Program-made: the position numbers and the translations under genes
In this document: one piece after another, positions 58,532 through 64,000 of the stretch
Layout: the number at the start of each line of letters is the position of its first letter
How positions within the stretch are numbered: position 1 is the stretch's first letter
Notes under the pieces: generated by a model
Databases searched by the model: none
What the model was told of the DNA's origin: nothing
What the model saw: the letters and a program-made list of their open reading frames with translations, nothing else
Assembly (NCBI RefSeq): GCF_037042905.1
Contig: NC_087247.1
Span: forward strand, 80,714,920 to 80,778,919
DNA length: 64,000 bases
Direction of reading: 5' to 3'
Source of the DNA: Lytechinus pictus
Lineage: Eukaryota; Echinodermata; Echinoidea; Temnopleuroida; Toxopneustidae

Positions 58532-59081
58532 CCCGGAGGGGCCACTTCCATTGACGAGTGGATACCATGCACGGCCATGGGGTCTCGAAAAGCACCCTAA
58601 ACACGTATTTTCCATATTCTGAAAATGCACCCCTTAAGAAGTATTGGCGTGTGAAACCCTACCCTTAACAAGTATTGGAAACAAAATGATACTATTGGCA
58701 AGTATTCCCTGAATTGAACCCCTAAACAAGGTTTTACCTTTACCTACAGGCCTACATGATCATTGGGTTTAGTACAGCACCTCCCACACCTCGCTTAAAT
58801 CGTACGCTAAACACGTAGTGTTGACTCTTAGGGCAAAAAGTACATCCTTTATAAAATAGTCTTAATTGTTTATACCCTCGCAAATTTGACCCTAAACATG
58901 TAGCCTTCCTAGCGAAAATACTGTAGATACCGTTTTGTCATTATTTGAGTGTTTTTGACACCCTTATTACGTTATGTATGTAACGTGCCCTATCTTGAAA
59001 AAGACATCCTTTTTACATGTTTTTTTGGTCGCGCATGGTATCCACTCGTCAATTTTAGTGCCCCTCCCCCCCCCCCCCCGG
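58532..59081. mobile_element. GACGAGTGGATACCATGC element, both ends present
   Basis: The left end CCCGGAGGGGCCACTTCCAT then TGACGAGTGGATACCATGC is the inverse of the right end GCATGGTATCCACTCGTCAA followed by a C-run and CCGG, with some changes. The middle has repeated CCCTAAACA and AAGTATT words. It lies in intron 2 of the LRRC71-like gene. Confidence 0.82.
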
Positions 59082-59205
59082 ATGAAATTTTAAGGTCATA
59101 TGTCACCATTTTTTACATGATTTTTCTTCTCCTAGATGTCTACTATGATGGTATTACATCTAATGAAAGTCATTAAAGCCTCTGAAATGTCCCATGCGTA
59201 ACTCT

Positions 59206-59395
59206 TGGCCTTGCCCTATCACTGATCAGTTTGCACAAGTTCAGTTTCAGGTCACATGATCATAGTCAAATGGCATTTAGGGTCAATGAACTTAGTACAT
59301 GTATTTGATCATCATATTAAGGATGTTTTGTGAATAAAGTATTGTTTTCAAAGTCGGCACTGCTGCTATATTGAATCGCATTATTGATCCACGGA
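59206..59395 (+). mobile_element. 3' fragment of the GTCTCGCC-hairpin element
   Basis: AGTTTCAGGTCACATGATCA, GGGTCAATGAACTTAG and TCGGCACTGCTGCTATATTG correspond to the last unit and end of the copy at 16478-17499. The terminal repeat is missing. Confidence 0.7.
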
Positions 59396-59524
59396 ATCCA
59401 TGTGAAAGTAAGAGCAAAAAATTTGAGGTACTTTTTGATGCTTGTGTGTTAGTTATAATCACTCTTTAAATAATACACATGCACATAAACATTATTTTAT
59501 CCTTTCTCTACTCATTATTTATAG

Positions 59525-59834
59525 AACCCTACACATGTACAGGTCACTTTGAGGCTGACTTCAGTGAACTTTGGCGTCGGGCGGGGCTACAGGTCACAGA
59601 GATGCCCCCAGTAGTCATCCGCCCCAAGAGACCAGGTACACCTCCCCCTCCAGACCCAAAAGCTAAGGGAGCAGATCAAACACCAGAGGATAAAGTAGAA
59701 GATGATGGAGAGGAAACCAAACCAAAGACATATGTTACCAAGGAGAAGTTCTCTTACTTTAAGCCTAAGATTCATTTAGAGATGGAAAAAGAGGATAAAC
59801 AGGATACTGTCACAGAAATCTTTATCAGAGGTTG
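59525..59834 (+). CDS. LRRC71: LRRC71-like protein, second coding exon (gene continues past the window)
   Basis: The exon follows TTTATTTATAG and encodes about 103 residues. The start PYTCTGHFEADFSELWRRAG, then VVIRPKRPG, a Pro/Lys/Glu-rich linker, YFKPKIHLEMEKED and TEIFIRGW correspond, from memory, to the conserved region just before the leucine-rich repeats of LRRC71: a Y-x-C-T-G motif, a P-x-V-V-x-R-P motif and E-I-x-I-R-G-W-K. LRRC71 is a poorly characterised LRR protein. The donor is probably TTG|GTATAA (exon end 59834); GAG|GTTGGT four bases earlier is an alternative. The repeats themselves must lie in later exons, which I did not find before 64000. No search was run. Confidence 0.75.
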
Positions 59835-60122
59835 GTATAAAATTTTCAATGTTTTTTTTATTATCCAGTTGTTTTAATAAGTATATTATGAGGTCGTCAT
59901 TGAAGTTAAATTGTATCTTAATCTTTAAGAAAATATTTGTAACATAATTGTTACATGTTGTATTATAACATATTTAGGTCTACTTTTCCTAGGATGTACA
60001 TGTACAACTACTGTCACAATCAAGATATAAGATTGAGAAGGTCAGAAAATAATTTCTAAACAAAAAGCACTGAGAGCATCTTCCTCTTCAAATCTATGTT
60101 TGCTATTATAACATTGATCATG

Positions 60123-60490
60123 TTAACCCTATATAGCCAGGGCTATTTTGAAATTGCATATCCCTGGGAGGGGGAGGGGGGCTGATTTGGCCCCCCACCC
60201 CAGATTTCAGCAGTTAATTGCACGATCCCGACAAAAATTGGCACGCACGTCACCTATGACATAAACTCCACAATTTGATTGTCAATTGTACCAAAATAAT
60301 TCAAATTTATTTTTAATTAATTGATTATGCTAACTAATGCATAAAATCACAATTTGCCTGTAAATCTTTAAATATATGTGTAGCCCCCAAACTGCTATAT
60401 TTTGGTCTTGCCATAGTTAGGATTATTATCTTTTTCGCATTACAAATGTATCATGAGACATGTCGAGGGGTGGGGGCTCGATAGGGTTAA
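60123..60490. mobile_element. TTAA-flanked MITE (CCCTAT ends, 368 bp)
   Basis: The ends TTAACCCTATATAGCC and, inverted, TTAACCCTATCGAGCC share 14 of 16 bases. TTAA is on both sides. G- and C-runs lie near both ends. It has no coding capacity. It lies in the intron after the last visible LRRC71-like exon. Confidence 0.75.
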
Positions 60491-60494
60491 GTCA

Positions 60495-62690
60495 ATCATG
60501 CTCTATGGATTGCTTGATACCAATTGCCAGTTGACTCATTCACTAAGTATTGATTTTTATTTCTTTATTTTTATTTTTTCTTCAGTGAGAAGTGTCCCAG
60601 AAAATTATTTTTGGGAATAGAAAATGAAAAAAAAAGGAAAGGCTAATTATAGTATGATTATTTGGCAGGGCGTGACAAACTCGCTAGTCCGCTTGCGCAG
60701 GGCAAGTGAAAATGACGTGCCTGCAAGCATTTCTCAAAGTTAATAGCCTGATCAGGCAAGTGGTTGTTTTGAAAATGAGAAATTGGCCAATTATCTCTCA
60801 TACAATTTCAAACCAGTAAATTGGAAAAAAACAGTGGAAACATGTAACATCAGCGCCAATTTACCGATAATTTATCGCCAGGTACATGTACATGTAACTC
60901 GTTTGATGTGCATGTGCTCATGCGCTTCTATCTTGCGCAATTTGCCAATGACGAAGGGCTAGGGAAAGCCCTTATTTTTTCTTGTGTGCGCATGCTCCAT
61001 ACATCTGTGCTACATGTGAGCGAGCCAGCTGATTCTCGAGCTCGCTCCAAACTTTGTGACTAAGCCTCAAGATTCATGATCGTTCCCAACCAAGTAAATA
61101 ATGAGTCGTCAGACTAAAATTGAAATATTCCAGGCAGAGATGAAAAGAAACTCCCATTGCTGTATATGCCTCATTCATAGTTCTATATTCTTGATGTTTT
61201 TTTGAGATTGATCCGTATCTTGAGTTTGATTGAAGTGGTAATTGCTTAGAGCAATATCACAGCAGATGATGACATCATATGGAGAGTGTCGGAACAATTT
61301 ATTGTCTAGGATGCTTTCTTTTAAAGATGTGATAGTTGAAGAAATGTGAATTGATGTTTTCAGCCGAAAAGAGTATTCTACCTATATTGTACATGTACTA
61401 CAGTTATCTTTTAAAGTAAGAAAGGTACACCCTGTACACTCACATTGTGATTAATTCATAAAGGTGTTCTTACATTTTTTTTGGGGGGGTGGGGTATGGG
61501 AATAGCGAAAAATATAGTGTGTGCATATTTCAAGACAAATGTGTATGGATGAATTTGTATAAAGTAGCCTACAACCTGTCTAATATCTTAAAATGGGTAT
61601 AATTGTGATATGAAATAGTTGATGAATTGGTGTTTGTCTTCTCAGCTCAGTACAAGAACAAGACAGTATACAAAAGAAAGATGAATTGTGTCAAATTCAT
61701 AGCCGTCTGTTACTGGAAGGGGATATTCCCTTCCCCTCACCCTTTTTGTTTGTTTGTCAAGAATAATCTTTTAAAACACACATCTTAGCCTGAAATAACA
61801 GAGATAGCAGTGTTTTCAAGAGAATTTTTTTGGATTTTTGCCGTTTTGATTGGAATTGCAGTGGTAAGAGTGAAATGGAAAAAAAAGAAGCTTTCTTCAG
61901 ATTAATGAAGGGTCTATCACCATGATGTTCACTATCAGAACATTCATCAGGCAGATTGTCATATTGCGGCTATACATGTGGCAATCTCATCTCCAAATAT
62001 CAAACATAAAGACAACCAATTATTTAGAATGTCAATTACATGAATCATTATTTTTTGATAATTTTTATGTAACATCCTCTTAAAAGAAGATGTATTATTT
62101 TTTATTGTTTCTTTCTTCCAAATGTTTTGTATCTTGTAATGTGGAACCACTGCTTTAATAATTTCATCATTGTTTTTTTTTCAATTCAATGTGAAGTAAT
62201 TCTACAATATTTTGACATTTTGTAATTGTTTGTCTGAAAACATTTAATAATTACCATGATAAAAATTTTCTCTTGAAATTGTTGGTAATTTCTAGTTTAA
62301 CTGCAGGTCTCTATTGAGATAAAGCTTGCAGATAATATCCTCTGGGATTCACTCATCAGATTTATCTCAATGTGGGCTATAGTATAATAAGCCAATAAAT
62401 TAAGATAGAAATTTGATTATTTACATTTCTGGGTCCTGTTAAAAATAGGGTTAGTGTTGGATTGCAAAAAAATAGTTTTGGTTTAGTTCCTTTGCAGCGG
62501 TTTTGAACAAAATTAGTGTAACAATTATCTTGATTGGCCATTGGCAGAAAACCATTACATTGTAGAGCTCGGGTCTGAATATAATCCATTCAATTAGGTT
62601 CTATAATTACACAATGTGTTTGTATCAGGATAAGTTGAGAGAGAGAAGGGGGGGGGGGGGAAGCCAGAGATTACTAGCCACAAAGAGAAT
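60495..62690. other. Presumed intron, no feature seen
   Basis: I searched for the next LRRC71-like exon (continuing ...RGWK and leucine-rich repeats) and saw none. G-runs occur near 61484 and 62648. Confidence 0.4.
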
Positions 62691-62695
62691 TTACT

Positions 62696-63348
62696 TTAAA
62701 GGTCAAGTCCACTTTAGAAAATTGTTGATTTGAATTGATAGACAAAAATCAAACAAGCATAACACTGAAAATTTCATCAAAATCGGATACATAAAAAAGT
62801 TATGACATTTTTCATTTTTGCTTATTTTTTGCAAAACAAAAATATGCACAACTTTGTATGTGGCACATGTACAGTATAAAAATGAGAGAGTCGATCATGT
62901 TCCTCACTCACTATTTCTCTTTTTTTTATTGTTTGAATTAATACATATTTTCAAGTTTTTCAGATTTGGCAATAGAGACCAACTGTTTAAATATAATGGT
63001 AATTCCACATGTTCAGGGAGGAATAAATTGTTGTTTTACATCACAATTAGTCGTTGTTTCACTTGGGGTGAAAATTAGAATATTTCATATAATAAAATAC
63101 AAAAGAAATAGTGAGTTGGTGATGTCGTCAGTCTGTTCATTTGCAGACCGGCCAGGATCTGCATACATGTACATGTATATAACTGTTCTGTGAAATTAAG
63201 CGAAACTTTAAAATGTCATAACTTTCTTATTTTACATCCGATTTTGATGAAATTTTTAGTGTAATCTCATTGGATTTTTATTCAAATTTTATTTAATTTA
63301 ATTTTCCTTTTATTCAAATCAACTATTTGTCGGGATTGACTCCTCTAA
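62696..63348. mobile_element. Palindromic MITE of the CAAAATCGGAT family, copy 3
   Basis: It starts TTAA-AGGTCAAGTCCACTTT with TTCATCAAAATCGGATACAT, and has the inverse ACATCCGATTTTGATGAAAT near 63233. The right end (GGGATTGACTCCTCTAA) has decayed from the GGACTTGTCCTTTAA seen in copy 2. Other shared words are AATTCCACATGTTCAGGGAG and CTCACTCACTATTTCT. Confidence 0.82.
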
Positions 63349-63380
63349 TGAATTATTCTCTGCATGTACTTTTGATCTTT

Positions 63381-63927
63381 GTATCCTCCGAACTCTGTTC
63401 GGGGGATACTATGGATTTGGCTTCGTCGTTCCGCCGCAGCGTCCGCCGCAGAGATTTTCTTGTGAGCGCTCTATCTGCTGCAATTCTTCTCTGATCATCT
63501 TCAAATTTGGCATGAAGGTTGAGTATGCTATAGCGAAGAAGCCTATTGATTTTGGTGTGGGTGGAGACATCATTGCCATGGTAACAAGTTTTTGTGGAAA
63601 TAGCAGAGATGTCCTTGTGAGCGTTCTACCAGCTGCATTTCTTCTCCGATCATCTTCAAATGTGGCATGAAGGTCCATTATGGTAAAGTGAAGCCGCCTA
63701 TTGATTTTTGGGTGGGCAGAGACATCGTTGCCATGGTAACAAGAGTTTTTGTGGAAATAGCAGAGATGTCCTTGTGAGCGCTCTACTACATGTAGCTGCA
63801 TTTCTTCTCCGATTATCTTCAAATGTGGCATGAAGGTCCATTATGGTAAAGCAAAGCTGCGTATTGATTTTGGTGTGGGCGGAGACTTCGTTGCCATGGA
63901 AACAAGAGTTTTTGAGGAAATAGAGAT
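63381..63927 (+). repeat. Terminal hairpin plus three tandem units of about 155 bp
   Basis: GTATCCTCCGAAC pairs with GTTCGGGGGATAC at 63381-63409. Then units begin CTTGTGAGCGCTCTA near 63460, 63613 and 63770. Each contains CATCTTCAAATTTGGCATGA and GTTGCCATGGTAACAAG-like words. The minus frames of 140 and 86 codons are translations of this array. Its design resembles the element at 16478, a hairpin followed by tandem units. Confidence 0.82.
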
Positions 63928-64000
63928 AATAATAATATAGGGTATTTATATTGCGCACATAATGTATCCATCTTGTTAGGTGCTCAAGGTGCTCCTATAT
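63928..64000. mobile_element. SINE-like fragment cut by the window end
   Basis: ATAATAATATAGGGTATTTATATTGCGC and GGTGCTCAAGGTGCTCC resemble the tails at 57842 and 31035. Confidence 0.45.

Noticed and set aside
61640-61735. Possible further LRRC71-like exon after TTCTCAG
   Set aside because: The acceptor looks good, but the translation has no similarity to the expected RGWK and leucine-rich region.
63409-63958. 140- and 86-codon minus frames with repeated HATFED-like segments
   Set aside because: The repeated peptides come from the 155-bp tandem DNA array, and the two frames overlap in different phases.

Overview
The window looks like intergenic and intronic DNA from an invertebrate animal genome. 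It is AT-rich, gene-poor and packed with short transposons, microsatellites and degraded retrotransposons. Several repeat families, from memory and unchecked by search, recall sea urchins and other echinoderms: the GTCTCGCCTG...GCGAGAC element, the tandem GCGAGCGCGAAGCGCGAGC elements and the element reading GACGAGTGGATACCATGC. An echinoderm is the best guess, but this is inference.

Only two host genes can be supported. The first is an intact class A GPCR of the bombesin/endothelin/CCHamide-receptor type, with one coding exon at 13787-14887 (+) preceded by a splice acceptor. The second is the 5' part of a gene resembling LRRC71, a leucine-rich-repeat protein, on the + strand. Its coding exons are 56730-56817 and 59525-59834, joined in phase, and the remaining exons lie beyond position 64000.

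The rest is mobile and repetitive DNA. Positions 2054-10822 may be one 8.8 kb hAT-like unit, because matching terminal repeats are bounded by an identical 8-bp duplication. It carries nested MITEs, a 25-bp minisatellite and a 973-bp polypyrimidine tract with a 550-bp uninterrupted run. Positions 16478-17499 hold a tandem-cored element, and 20391-22720 an inverted array of about 188-bp units. Positions 28.2-31.9 kb hold a reverse-transcriptase fragment, a TTAA-flanked palindrome and SINEs. A decayed LINE fills 33.2-36.45 kb, followed by a second LINE 3' end on the minus strand. Two palindromic elements with a tRNA-like core sit beside TA microsatellites at 36.5 and 45.9 kb. Positions 40.9-42.7 kb hold a GC-motif tandem element. 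Positions 47.2-50.3 kb are a nest of palindromic elements inside one another. The LRRC71-like introns carry an inverted pair of one repeat family.

Almost all open frames other than the two genes and the LINE are chance frames or readings of repeats. The longest ones, at 9.55-10.9 kb, are translations of the polypyrimidine tract. Repeat boundaries were read by eye and may be off by a few bases.
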